Source of the DNA: Lachnospiraceae bacterium
GTDB lineage: Bacteria > Bacillota > Clostridia > Lachnospirales > Lachnospiraceae
Reading direction: 5' to 3'
Length of the DNA stretch: 64,000 nt
Assembly: GCA_022483465.1 (NCBI GenBank)
Contig: JAKVNF010000001.1
Span: 62,001-126,000, forward strand
A program made the translations under genes and the position numbers. Positions 37,080-46,394 of the stretch are shown here, in pieces. The number at the start of each line of letters is the position of its first letter. Position 1 is the stretch's first letter. The notes beneath the pieces were generated by a model. That model worked only from the letters and a program-made list of their open reading frames with translations. It was not told the DNA's origin and made no database searches.

Positions 37080-38177
37080 CTAGCTTTGTTTCTTCCGCTT
37101 CCCGAACGGATCTCCCCAGAAGCCGGCATACATCTTCGGGATCCAGGAGAGCGCATCGAGCTTCTCCTCCCGCATGGCCTCATAGGCTGCCCCGACGGTG
37201 TTGGGGATCACACAGGTCTTCTTCCGGGGAAGCTCCGGAAACCGGTCCCAGAGCTCCCACTCCACCGTGTCGGAGACGCAGATGATCTTCCGGCACCTGG
37301 CAAAGGGGATCCGGTGCCAGAACCAGTAGCTCAGAAGGTACCGGGCCTGCCTCCCAGGATCGGGCAGGTGTCTTCTTCCCCGGAATTTCCGGCCGGCACC
37401 TGGTCGTTCTCCCTGCGCGCTTTCCTGATCTTGGCCCTGCTTCGGATCCACCCAAAAGGTCTCCAACAGGGGATCACCTCCCACGACTTCTCCCCGCTCC
37501 CGGAACCGGTCCAGGTAGACGAAGTCGTGCAGGGTCAGGATCGTGCGGTCCCTGGGCAGGAAGCAGGCAAGAAAGTACACCTCCCCCGTGATGTGGATCA
37601 CCTCCGCCGGGTGCTGTCGAAGCTCTGCCCGGACAAAGCGCACATTCCTCCACAGGGCGCGCGGGCTCCGGTAATCGGCCTCCGGGAGGCAGACCTTCCG
37701 GATCTCGATTTCGGATGGCGGCTTTGTCTGGCTGTCCGCCTCCCCTGCTGCAGTCAAATCTTGGATGCATTCGGCCGGCTCCCCCGGATTTCCCTGCAGC
37801 CAGGGGTCCAGGGCCGCAAAGAGCTCCTCGATGCTGTGCTCACACCGCTTTGCTGACCGATAGATCTGGAGCACATGGATCACATGGCCTGTGTCTTTGT
37901 GGTCTTTCTCCTTTCTCACCTTCCCCTCGCAGGGCGGCTCTCCGCACGCTGCTGCTGTCGCTGTCCTGCTGCCTTCGGGCGCCTCTTCCCGCTGCGTCCC
38001 CCGGCCTGTCTCCTGCGCTTTCAATCTCCCCGGCAGGGCCTCTTGGGAAAGCGCGCTTTGCTTTGTCTCCTTCCTCCCCCGCTTCTTTTTGATCATCTTC
38101 CTCCCCTGTTCCTCTCCTTGGTCCTGATCTTCGGTTCTCGTGTGCTGTCCCTCCTGTTTATCCTTCCTCCGTGTCAT
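37080..38177 (-). CDS. Glycosyltransferase, N-terminal GT-B domain only
   Basis: 365 residues from the ATG at 38177 (MTRRKDKQEG), chosen because it follows the previous stop by 20 bases and has AGAGG 8 bases upstream. The frame is open further, into the preceding gene. After ~110 charged residues the acceptor domain reads VIHVLQIYRSAKRCEHSIEE, EVIHITGEVYFLACFLPRDR, TILTLHDFVYLDRFRERGE and KIICVSDTVEWELWDRFPEL, ending at TCVIPNTVGAAYEA. That last motif is normally the bridge to the second GT-B domain, which is instead encoded by the next gene (35834-36811). A ~45-residue charged insert (WVDPKQGQDQESAQGERPG) sits between two core strands. Confidence 0.7.
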   Translation of the reverse strand: MTRRKDKQEGQHTRTEDQDQGEEQGRKMIKKKRGRKETKQSALSQEALPGRLKAQETGRGTQREEAPEGSRTATAAACGEPPCEGKVRKEKDHKDTGHVIHVLQIYRSAKRCEHSIEELFAALDPWLQGNPGEPAECIQDLTAAGEADSQTKPPSEIEIRKVCLPEADYRSPRALWRNVRFVRAELRQHPAEVIHITGEVYFLACFLPRDRTILTLHDFVYLDRFRERGEVVGGDPLLETFWVDPKQGQDQESAQGERPGAGRKFRGRRHLPDPGRQARYLLSYWFWHRIPFARCRKIICVSDTVEWELWDRFPELPRKKTCVIPNTVGAAYEAMREEKLDALSWIPKMYAGFWGDPFGKRKKQS

Positions 38178-38196
38178 GCGGATGCCTCTTCCCTCT

Positions 38197-40383
38197 TCAT
38201 CCGCTCCTCCTGCTGCGGTGCTCTGTCTTGGATTCTTCCGTCTCCCTTCCACCTCCTGTCTTAGGGTCTGCGTCTTGTCTTTGCTGCCCCTGCCGGGCAG
38301 GGATCTCCTCCCCGCCGGCACAGGCTCTCATGCAGTCCAGGTACTGCCTGGCAATGCGGCACCGGTCAAAGGGGTGATCCCGAGGCAGTTCCTGCTGTCC
38401 CCTGCACGCTCTGTCCGCTCCCTGCTGGTTCTCTGGTTTTTCTCCCTCCTCCCTACTGCCTCGATCAGGCGGTGCCGTCTCCTGCCCTTTTCTCACCTGC
38501 GCTTTTTTTCTCTGCTCCCGCTCTGCCATGGCAAAGAGCCATGCGCCCGGATCTTTGGGATCTTGGACATAGATGGCCTGATCCCCTGCTGCCTCGGGGA
38601 TGGCTGCGGCGGGGGAGGCGATGACGTCTGCCCCGAGGAGCGAAGCCTCCGCGCAGGGCATCCCAAAGCCCTCATAGAGACTGGGAAAGAGAAAGGCCCT
38701 GCAGGATCGAATCAGGTCATTGCGCTCCGCCTCCGGGATTCTCCCGGTCAGGGTGATGCAGGATGTCAGGTGCCTCTCTCGGATCTTCTCCTCCAGCGCC
38801 CTCTGACAGCGCCCCGTGGGATCCTGGGGGATCCCGGCGATGACAAGGCGGCAGGGAAGGTTTCGAAGGGTTTCTTCCCGCTTTCCTTCCTCTGACCCTT
38901 CTCCCTTCCCCTGTCCCGTTCCGGTTTCCGGCTCCCTGGCCTGCTCCCAGTCATGGAGGCGGGCAAAGACCGCCAGGAGGGTGTCCAGGTTTTTGTGGGG
39001 CAGGAGCGAGGAGACGGTGAGGTAATAGCCTCCAGGCGCCAGGTGGTACTTCCGCAAGGGATCGGAACCGGGATCGGTGCGCGCAGCGCCTTCCGGTGCT
39101 TCTCCCCGCATGGGACGTTGGTTTTCCCCTTGACCGGCGGGTTTCTTTATCCCTACCGGTACCCACGGCGGTTCCGCAGCCTCCTTCCCTGCATCCTCCC
39201 CATGCAGCACGATCGGGTTGTAGATCCGGACCAGGCGGTCCCTGGTCCCTGGGGCGAAGCAGAGGATCCGGTCCCTGGTAAAGTCCGAGACCGCGACGAT
39301 CCGGTCCGCGCGGCGGAAGGTGTTTCGAAGAAGGATCCGCTTTCCGAGTCGAGCCCTCCTCGAGAAGTTCTCCGGCAGATCCAGCGGCTGCAGGTCATGG
39401 ATCACGACGACAGACCGAATCCCGGGGCAGGGGCCAAAAAAGGCGTGGTAGCCACAGGGCTCCAGGAGGACCACCGGGGATACGGCGCGCTTTTCCCGCT
39501 TGGACGGCACGCAGCTTGTTTTCTCCCCTCCTTTCGGGTGCGCTTCCGGCTCTGCCCTGGCTGCGCCCTGCGCCGCAAAGGCTGCAAGCTCCCTACCAAT
39601 CCAGCGTCGCGTTCTCTGCAGGGTCCGGAGACGCTCGCCGGCCGAGGCAAAGCGCCCGGGGACGGTGCGCAGAAAGAACCTGCGATCTTCCTCCCCGAAA
39701 TGCCGGAAGGAGTCCCGGTTGTCCCGGGTCACCAGGAGGAGACACCGAAAGTCTTCCGGGGAAGTTTCCTTCTTCTTGATTTCTCCCGAGGCGCTGCCCG
39801 GTTCCTGTCCTCCCTCCTCTGCCGCCTGTCCCTGCGGTGCCGGCAGCGCCTGTATTCCCTCCAGGAGGTTGCGGACACAGGCCTCGATGCCGCCGATCTC
39901 GCCCGGCCGGCACCAGGTCAGGTCCACCGCGAAGGAAAATGCCTCCTCTGCCGCATCCATTTCGTTTTCGTTTTTCTCCGTTCCCGCCAGCGCCTGTTCT
40001 AGTCCGGCAGTCCGCTCCGCAGAGTCCGCTTTTGCCCCTCCCTGCGGCATCCGCCTCTCCCCTTTCCGGCTTCCGGGATTTCTCCCCCGGTGCCGGAGGA
40101 TCTCCATGACGTGTCGGTTCTGTTCTGACCGATGTGCCCTGATCTCGTTCCTCCCTTCTTTTGTCTTCCTGGCGCTATCCCGCTGCATGCGTCTTCTCCC
40201 CCTGCTGCCCGCCCGGTGTGATCGGCTGCCCTTCTCTCCTGCCAGGCAGGATTCCGTTCTGGCCGCTTTGGCTGTCCGATTCCGACACGCTGCGTTCTCC
40301 CTGCTCCCTGCCGGATTTCCTCCTGCCTCCGGTGATTCCGGGCTGCAAGTGCCCCCTGCCTGAATTCGCGCGCAGAAGGTCAT
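38197..40383 (-). CDS. GT4-family glycosyltransferase with charged inserts
   Basis: Up to 728 residues; the folded part starts near residue 165 (AFSFAVDLTWCRPGEIGGIE). GT-B landmarks: GIEACVRNLLEG, VVVIHDLQPLDLPENF, ADRIVAVSDFTRDRIL, LTVSSLLPHKNLDTLL, RAFLFPSLYEGFGMPCAEAS and ADVIASPAAAIPEAAG. A typical member has about 370 residues. The excess is low-complexity sequence: N-terminal ~160, the domain linker (GEDAGKEAAEPPWVPVG through GAARTDPGSD), a loop at EPETGTGQGKGEGSEEGKRE, and ~100 at the C-terminus. The true start is unclear because purine-rich DNA stays open in this frame. Both domains are complete, unlike in the two neighbouring split enzymes. Confidence 0.8.
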   Translation of the reverse strand: MTFCARIQAGGTCSPESPEAGGNPAGSRENAACRNRTAKAARTESCLAGEKGSRSHRAGSRGRRRMQRDSARKTKEGRNEIRAHRSEQNRHVMEILRHRGRNPGSRKGERRMPQGGAKADSAERTAGLEQALAGTEKNENEMDAAEEAFSFAVDLTWCRPGEIGGIEACVRNLLEGIQALPAPQGQAAEEGGQEPGSASGEIKKKETSPEDFRCLLLVTRDNRDSFRHFGEEDRRFFLRTVPGRFASAGERLRTLQRTRRWIGRELAAFAAQGAARAEPEAHPKGGEKTSCVPSKREKRAVSPVVLLEPCGYHAFFGPCPGIRSVVVIHDLQPLDLPENFSRRARLGKRILLRNTFRRADRIVAVSDFTRDRILCFAPGTRDRLVRIYNPIVLHGEDAGKEAAEPPWVPVGIKKPAGQGENQRPMRGEAPEGAARTDPGSDPLRKYHLAPGGYYLTVSSLLPHKNLDTLLAVFARLHDWEQAREPETGTGQGKGEGSEEGKREETLRNLPCRLVIAGIPQDPTGRCQRALEEKIRERHLTSCITLTGRIPEAERNDLIRSCRAFLFPSLYEGFGMPCAEASLLGADVIASPAAAIPEAAGDQAIYVQDPKDPGAWLFAMAEREQRKKAQVRKGQETAPPDRGSREEGEKPENQQGADRACRGQQELPRDHPFDRCRIARQYLDCMRACAGGEEIPARQGQQRQDADPKTGGGRETEESKTEHRSRRSG

Positions 40384-40488
40384 TTTCCGCAGGTTTTGTC
40401 CTGTGGGGTCATTTCCTATCCGTTTCTGCGCTCTGCGGCAAATCTGCGTAGGATCTGGCTCCCCGTGATCTTCTCGTCTCCTCCTTCC

Positions 40489-41946
40489 TCACGCGCTGCC
40501 CCTTCCTGCGTACGTGTTGGGATCCGGTGCGCTTCCCTCCGGCATCGGCTCCTTGGCCGCTTCCGTCTCCCCGAGGACGACGGCGAGCCAGTGGGACAGG
40601 CTGTACCGCACGCAAAGAGACTCCGGCAGGGGCACCATCGGGGTCTGCACAAAGCGAAGTACCTGCTCTGCCAACTCCTTTTCGTTCCCGGCTTCCCCCG
40701 GTTCCAGGACCAGGATGTTCTCCGGGCGGTAGAAGTCACAGGATCGGATCGCGGGATTGGTGGTGATGAGCTTTCTCCCGGAAAAGACCGCCTCCAGGCA
40801 GCGCATGGTAAGGCCCGTCTGGTGATCCTGGGGGCTGTCCAGGATCACCCGGGATCTTCGAAAGAGGTCGATCCGCTCCTGTTTGCTGCATTTTTTGTAG
40901 CGAAAGTCGGAGGGCTTTGTCCCCCGAAAGCACCCGGTCACCACCTGCCGGTACCAGTAGAGGAGGCGGGATGGCAGGTAGTGCCAGCGCGCCTGCCTCG
41001 GACAGACGGGAAGGAGTGCATCGGCCAGCGCCTCCACCCGCTCATACCTTCCCGGGTGGGCGGTGCCAAGGTAGGCAAGGTCCAGCGCTCCGGCGTCCTT
41101 ATCCCCGGAACCGCCGGGATCTTCCTTTGCCCCGTCCACCGGTTCCCGCCCAAGGGCGAGAAACTCCGGGATGCTAAAGAGCGGCAGGTACAAGACGCCA
41201 AGGCAGCGATCGGCGTCCCCGGGATCAAAGGTAAAAATCCTGTCAAACCAGGGGTAGAGCCCCCGGATCTTCGGGAAGTTTGCCAGGCTGTCCCACTGGT
41301 AGAGGACAAAGTCCGCCTTGGGATTCAAAAAACGGATCCGGTCCAGCATCCGCCCGTCAAAGCAGAGGGACTGGCCGGAGATCAGAAGGACCTTGTCGTA
41401 GGTCTTTCCACAGATCCTCCGGATCACCCGCTCGCAGTATCCGGCAACCCGCGGGGCAAGGAGCTTTGGGCAAAGCCGTAGGAGCGCCTTTTCGGGTACC
41501 GACTGGGAGGGCCGGTCGTCCACAAAGTCCGTCTCGTAGCCGAGCGCCTCCGCCGCCCTTTGGATCTCTGCCTCGTAGCCGTGGAACCTTGGCATCACCA
41601 AAAGGAGCCTTCGCGGTTCTCTCCTGCCGTCCGTGCTGGCTTCCCCTGCCTCCTTGTTTCTGGTAAGGCACGCACGGTCCGGCCCATCCGCCCTGGAACC
41701 TCCGGCTCCGGGCGCCCGGATGGGTTTCCCGCTGCCGGCGGCATTCTCCCGGTTTTCTTTGCCGGGGCCTCTCTTTCTCTTCTCACATTCTTTGTTTCTC
41801 CCCTGTTTCATCTCTCTTTCTTTGTCCCCCTCCTGTCCCCGGCCCCGCCGGGGGCCTCCCTTTGCTCTGTTCCGACATCGCCTTCTTTGCTCCCTCCCGC
41901 CCTCCCGCTCGTCTGTTTCTTTCCTGGTCTGCCCCTTTTCTCTCAC
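40489..41946 (-). CDS. Glycosyltransferase-like protein (RfaS/CgeB-like)
   Basis: 485 residues from a GTG whose first four bases (GTGA) overlap the stop of the preceding epimerase gene, so the two are probably translationally coupled. The conserved part begins near residue 112: RRLLLVMPRFHGYEAEIQRA, KVLLISGQSLCFDGRMLDRI, FVLYQWDSLANFPKIRG and IFTFDPGDADR, then a C-terminal HQTGLTMRCLEAVFSGRKLI segment. This pattern is seen in LPS/capsule transferases of the RfaS and CgeB type. The first ~110 residues are almost only Arg, Lys, Glu, Gly and Asn. The acceptor and donor are unknown. Confidence 0.7.
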   Translation of the reverse strand: MREKGQTRKETDEREGGREQRRRCRNRAKGGPRRGRGQEGDKEREMKQGRNKECEKRKRGPGKENRENAAGSGKPIRAPGAGGSRADGPDRACLTRNKEAGEASTDGRREPRRLLLVMPRFHGYEAEIQRAAEALGYETDFVDDRPSQSVPEKALLRLCPKLLAPRVAGYCERVIRRICGKTYDKVLLISGQSLCFDGRMLDRIRFLNPKADFVLYQWDSLANFPKIRGLYPWFDRIFTFDPGDADRCLGVLYLPLFSIPEFLALGREPVDGAKEDPGGSGDKDAGALDLAYLGTAHPGRYERVEALADALLPVCPRQARWHYLPSRLLYWYRQVVTGCFRGTKPSDFRYKKCSKQERIDLFRRSRVILDSPQDHQTGLTMRCLEAVFSGRKLITTNPAIRSCDFYRPENILVLEPGEAGNEKELAEQVLRFVQTPMVPLPESLCVRYSLSHWLAVVLGETEAAKEPMPEGSAPDPNTYAGRGSA

Positions 41947-43220
41947 CGGACGGCCACCGGGTCATCCAGAGCGGCTGCCGCGGGACTGCGTTTCGCCTTC
42001 CGCGCTGCCAGGATCCGCTGGATCTTTTCGGGATCCCCATAGCTGCAGCGGGCCTCTCCCGGGCGGCCCGGATAGGCGCCCGCCTTCACCTCCAGGGGAT
42101 AGCGCTTTGCCAGGATGTAGGCCCTCGCCGCATCGGTGATCCGCACAGGTCTCCCGCCGGCAAGGTCGATGATCCCGGTGACCTCCCGCTGGGTGATGGC
42201 CGCGGCCGCCATTTCGCAGAAGCGCTCGTAGTCCACAAAGTCCGCGTACCGGTCTTCCCCGCAGAGGTTTACGGTCTTCTCACCCCGCGCCGCGGCCGCG
42301 TCGATCGCGGCAAAGATGCCGCCCGTGGGGTGCAGGATCGGCCGTCTCCCGGCCCGGGATAAGGATCCCGCCATCCAGTCCTCCTGCCAAAGAGCGGCTC
42401 TCCCAGCGCTGCCCCGGATGCGGGCGCCCCGCTCGGGCCCCGGGATCACCCGGCAGCGGATCCTCGCGGTGCGCCGCGCTGCGCCCGCTCCCGGGGGTGT
42501 TTCCTTTGCTTCCCGGAACGGTGCCTCGGCTGGTCCGGGGGCCGGAAGGCCATTGTCCTCCTCTTGGCGGGCAAAGGCTCCTGCGCCGCCTGCCCCCGGC
42601 CCAGCTGTCTCCTCTGGCCTTGTCGGGAAGCCCGCGATTGCCCGCACCGGGACAGTCTCGGGGACGGGACAGTCTCCCTCGAGGAGGAAAAGCCCCGCGA
42701 GGGCCTCCCAGAAGGTCTCCCGCTCCGCCCCCTGCACCGGGACCACGTAGTAGGCGCGAAGCCACTGGAAGATCCGATCCTCGGCCTTGGCCTGACTTTT
42801 CGTCAGCCGGCAGAGGGCCTCCTTGGCGATCCCGTAGGGATGGCAGGGCTGCATCGGGGTGTCCGGTCTCACCTGTCCCTCCCACGGCCCCACCTCGTGG
42901 ACAGAGCCCATGACGGCGAGCTGGGGCAGGCCGCCCTCTAAGAGGTTCTGGATACACTGCCAGTGCTTTGGCAGGTTTTCGATGTGGCTCCTCGACTGGT
43001 GGAAGCCGTCCTGCCCCGCCAGGTACAGGCAGACGTCCGGGGAGCGGTAGTACTGGTAGGGGTTTGCCACCGTGAAGAGATCCCCCGGGGCGTAGACCAC
43101 CCCCTCGGGAAGACCGCGGCTTCTAAGATCCGCCGCGATCACCCGGTGTCCCTCCTCCAGAAGGGCCCGGCAGATCCCCCGCCCCAGGTATCCGTTTGCC
43201 CCGGTCACCAGGATGTTCAT
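41943..43220 (-). CDS. NAD(P)-dependent sugar epimerase/dehydratase (SDR) with internal insert
   Basis: 425 residues. Strong ribosome site AGGAGGTG before the ATG. N-terminal Rossmann signature TGANGYLG (residues 6-13), catalytic Tyr and Lys in HPYGIAKEA, and a C-terminal substrate part (KTVNLCGEDRYADFVDYERF, GIIDLAGGRPVRITD). Normal members have about 300-320 residues. The extra ~105, at about residues 205-310, are rich in Ala, Gly, Pro, Arg and Glu (PEETAGPGAGGAGAFARQ). They lie between the substrate-loop region and the ILHPTGGIFAAIDAAAARG helix. It should modify a nucleotide-sugar for the repeat unit; the exact sugar is not predictable. Confidence 0.82.
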   Translation of the reverse strand: MNILVTGANGYLGRGICRALLEEGHRVIAADLRSRGLPEGVVYAPGDLFTVANPYQYYRSPDVCLYLAGQDGFHQSRSHIENLPKHWQCIQNLLEGGLPQLAVMGSVHEVGPWEGQVRPDTPMQPCHPYGIAKEALCRLTKSQAKAEDRIFQWLRAYYVVPVQGAERETFWEALAGLFLLEGDCPVPETVPVRAIAGFPTRPEETAGPGAGGAGAFARQEEDNGLPAPGPAEAPFREAKETPPGAGAARRTARIRCRVIPGPERGARIRGSAGRAALWQEDWMAGSLSRAGRRPILHPTGGIFAAIDAAAARGEKTVNLCGEDRYADFVDYERFCEMAAAAITQREVTGIIDLAGGRPVRITDAARAYILAKRYPLEVKAGAYPGRPGEARCSYGDPEKIQRILAARKAKRSPAAAALDDPVAVR

Positions 43221-43302
43221 CGCGCACCTCCTCTCTGATCCCTGACTTGTGCGTTTTCTCTTCTTCGTTCTACAGCCTTGCTTTTCATCGTTGCCTCCTC
43301 CT

Positions 43303-46300
43303 TCACTTCATGTCCCCTGTGGCTTTTGTCTTGGTGCGCTCCGGGGCACTTTCCGTCCCGGCGCCGTCCCCCGCCGGTTCGAGCGCCTCTGCTGTCACCG
43401 ACGCTTCTTTGCTCTTTCCTTTCGCCTCCTCTTGCGGCGCGGTCCTGGACGCCTTTTTCCGCTCCCGCTTTCGCTGCAGGTAGGCCCGGTGTTTTCGCTT
43501 TTGTTCGCTTCGGATCTTCTGCCGGAGCCTTCGCTCCTCCCTTCTTTTTTGTCTTCCCGGCATTGGGGGCACGGACAAAAGGAGGATCCCCAGGATCTCC
43601 TTTCCCTGGGATCTTGCCGCCGCGATCTTCTCCCGAAGATCCCCGTACCCGGAGATGCCCTCCCGGCAGGACAAAAGGACCACCGGGCTGGTCTCCGTCC
43701 CCGCATCGCCTTCTTTTGCCGCAGGCCCCGGCAGGGCGCCCGGGTGCGCCTCTCCCTTCCGGAAGGAGGCAAGGTCCTGCCAGGCAAGATGGATGCCGCT
43801 CTTTTCCAGGCGGTTCTGCAAAAGCTTCAGCAGTGCCTCCTCCCGCTTGGCGGGTGCCGCCTTTCCCAGGAGGATCTCCCGGTCATCCTCCCCAAGAAGC
43901 AGGGTCAGGCGCTTCGCGTTCCGGGTTCCTGCCATGCGGGCAAGGTTCCCTGCGGTCTCCTCCAGATCCCTCCGGAGCTGCCCCTGGGGGACATCCGCCG
44001 AGAGCCTTCCTGCCACCGGAAGATCGGTAAAGCTTCGGATCTCCTCCCTGCACCAGAAGGCCTCCCGGTTCTCCACAGAAAGCGCCAGCAGAACCAGCGC
44101 GGTCAGCACAAAGATGAGACACCCGCCCAGCATCCAAAACAGGCACGCCGGGGTGAAGATCGCCATGCGTTTCTCCAAGACGCCCTGCCAGAAGGCGGGG
44201 ATGGCAGCAAGGAGGGCTTTCACAAAGGACAGGGGGCTGGAGAGGATGCGGGCATAGACTGCCGCATCCTTCGCTGCTGCCGTGACTTCTGCCGCTGTCC
44301 CGGTTCCCGCAGCTTCCTGCTCCTGCGCGTCCTGCGTCTTCGCCAAATCGGAAGCCGCCGCGGCAGGATGGCGCATCGTCTCCACTGCCCCGGCGCTGCT
44401 GCTGGCGGCTCCCTGCAAGCTTCCTGCCGTGCAGGGGGCCAGGCGGATGGGTTTCTCCCCTGCGGCGTCCTGTGCGCTGCCGGCGCCTGCCGGGAGGGCA
44501 GCTGCGGCGGGGTCAGGGATGGTGAACCTGCCGGCTTCCTCCTTTGCCGTGCTGCCTGGCTGATCCGCCGCGCCTTTGTTGTCCGCCGCGGCGCCGGAAT
44601 CTGGCATCTCTCCCTCCACGGCTCCCTTCTTTGGCGAGCGCGCCGTGCCGCGGTCCTGCTGCAGCTGCGGGTCCTCGGCGCAGAGCGCAAGGAAGAGCTT
44701 CTGCTCCTTCCTGGAAAGGAGGGAGACCTTCTGGTCCTCGCAGTCGGTCCGGGCCTTTTTGGCCTCCTGCCACTTCTCCACCCTTAAGCTCTGAAGGAGC
44801 GCCAGGGTGGAATCCGCGGAGGTGGTGGTCTTCACCGCCTCCAGCTCGGTGTCGATGTCATCCCCGGCGACGAAGAGGTCTGCCGTGTGGGACAGGATGG
44901 CCCGCTCCACCACTTCTGCCATCGCCTGGCACTGGTCCAGGGAAAAGGCCCGCACCTCCACAAACATCCGGGTGCGGTAGCGGTTCTCGATTTTGGTCGC
45001 GGTGCCGGCTTCTTCTGTCCCGTAGGGTTTGGTACTGCCCCAGCCGTCGGTGTCCTCCGCCCCGTCCTCGCCGAAGATCTCCGCGTACCAGCGGTTGGCG
45101 GCGGGGACGGTGCTCCCGCAGGCAAGTGGCGTGATGCCGCTCTCCAAAGAACCCGCTGCGGCCGTGGTGCGCGCCAGCGGGGCGGACGATTCCGGGTCCC
45201 AGCAGGTAACGGCCCCGGTGCCGGGGTCCGTCTTGAGGCCTGCGGCCCCATCCGCTCCCGGAACGGCGGCATCCGGATCCTGGCTGGATTCCCCCGTGTC
45301 CGAGAGGTCCCCCCAGGCGGCGCTGTACGGGGTATCTTCCGCCCCCGCCGCATCGCAGCCAAAGACACCGTCCTCTCCGGCAGCGGTTCCCGCCATCCCG
45401 CCGTAGGGGTCCCAGGCATCCGCGGCTTTCGTGTCCCCAGACCAGGCGGGTTCGCTTTCCTCCCAGCTTCCGCAGGTGGGCGCACTTTCGCCCGCGGGGA
45501 CCGGGGTCACAAGGCACCCGCTCTTTGCCTCGCTCCCGCTGAAGGTGACAAGCTCATAGACGTAGCGGAGCAAGGCAGAATCGGAAGCATTGCCTTCGGT
45601 GTCCCAGGGGGCAGCCGTACTGCCTTCTTCGTCCGCGTCCCCGCTCTCCTCCCGGAACATGCCCGGGTCCAGGTCCTGCCAGACGTCGGTGGAAAGGGCT
45701 CCCTCGCTGCCGGATGGGTCCTCCCCGGCTGCCGGGGCGGTCAGCAGGATCCCGCCTGCGCGTTCCTTCGCATCTGCGCCCTGGAGGACTCTCGTCCGCC
45801 AGGCGCTTTCCTCCGTGGAAAGGCGGGTTCTGGTCTCTTCCGATCTCGACTTTGTCCCGCTGCCCGATGCCGAGAGCGCCGCGGCATCCGTGTCGGGGGC
45901 AAGGAGGGATGCCAGCTCCCGGTACTCGTCGGCCCCGAGGCTCCCCGCGGCAAAGCTCGAGAGCATCTGGGCCCGGTCGGAGTCGATGCGAAACTCCAGG
46001 AGGATCCGGGAGCACCCCCTGGGATCCAGTGCCATCAGGGGCGAGGAGAGGGCATCCCTTGCCGCCGCCTCCTGGGCAAGGCACTGGGCATAGCCGAGGT
46101 AGGCATCCCTTGCGCTTCGCACCTCCTCTTCGGTCATGTGGAGCTTTTCCGGAAGCTCCTCTGCCGTGACCTGCGCCTTCTTTTGGTCTTTCGCCTGGAG
46201 CCCGGTAAAGACCGCGCCCCCTGTCAGGGCCCCCGCCAGGGCAAGGGCCGTCAGGGCGCCGGCATGGCCCTGCCACGTCCTTCGAATCTCTCTTTTTTTG

Positions 46301-46329
46301 AACCAAATCGCGCGAGCGCGATGCTCCAT
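43303..46329 (-). CDS. Giant Wzz-like chain-length protein with expanded outer domain
   Basis: About 1008 residues (ATG 46329; a TTG directly before it is also possible). Two membrane segments, near residues 26-44 and 752-774, bracket an outer domain of about 700 residues, against about 270 in the paralogue at 12.7 kb. Homology to that paralogue is visible in patches: SSPLMALDPRGCSRILLEFR, then YRTRMFVEVRAFSLDQCQAM, and in the cytoplasm VVLLSCREGISGYGDLREK...GILLLSVPP. Between the patches are long acidic Asp/Glu/Ala/Gly/Ser/Thr tracts. The last ~80 residues are Arg/Lys-rich. There is no Walker motif. It is the first gene of its transcription unit and probably sets polymer length. Confidence 0.75.
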   Translation of the reverse strand: MEHRARAIWFKKREIRRTWQGHAGALTALALAGALTGGAVFTGLQAKDQKKAQVTAEELPEKLHMTEEEVRSARDAYLGYAQCLAQEAAARDALSSPLMALDPRGCSRILLEFRIDSDRAQMLSSFAAGSLGADEYRELASLLAPDTDAAALSASGSGTKSRSEETRTRLSTEESAWRTRVLQGADAKERAGGILLTAPAAGEDPSGSEGALSTDVWQDLDPGMFREESGDADEEGSTAAPWDTEGNASDSALLRYVYELVTFSGSEAKSGCLVTPVPAGESAPTCGSWEESEPAWSGDTKAADAWDPYGGMAGTAAGEDGVFGCDAAGAEDTPYSAAWGDLSDTGESSQDPDAAVPGADGAAGLKTDPGTGAVTCWDPESSAPLARTTAAAGSLESGITPLACGSTVPAANRWYAEIFGEDGAEDTDGWGSTKPYGTEEAGTATKIENRYRTRMFVEVRAFSLDQCQAMAEVVERAILSHTADLFVAGDDIDTELEAVKTTTSADSTLALLQSLRVEKWQEAKKARTDCEDQKVSLLSRKEQKLFLALCAEDPQLQQDRGTARSPKKGAVEGEMPDSGAAADNKGAADQPGSTAKEEAGRFTIPDPAAAALPAGAGSAQDAAGEKPIRLAPCTAGSLQGAASSSAGAVETMRHPAAAASDLAKTQDAQEQEAAGTGTAAEVTAAAKDAAVYARILSSPLSFVKALLAAIPAFWQGVLEKRMAIFTPACLFWMLGGCLIFVLTALVLLALSVENREAFWCREEIRSFTDLPVAGRLSADVPQGQLRRDLEETAGNLARMAGTRNAKRLTLLLGEDDREILLGKAAPAKREEALLKLLQNRLEKSGIHLAWQDLASFRKGEAHPGALPGPAAKEGDAGTETSPVVLLSCREGISGYGDLREKIAAARSQGKEILGILLLSVPPMPGRQKRREERRLRQKIRSEQKRKHRAYLQRKRERKKASRTAPQEEAKGKSKEASVTAEALEPAGDGAGTESAPERTKTKATGDMK

Positions 46330-46394
46330 CAAAGTTATCCCTAAAGCTCACAGCTTTCTCTGTTGGGGATACCATGACAAACTTCAGCATAGAC

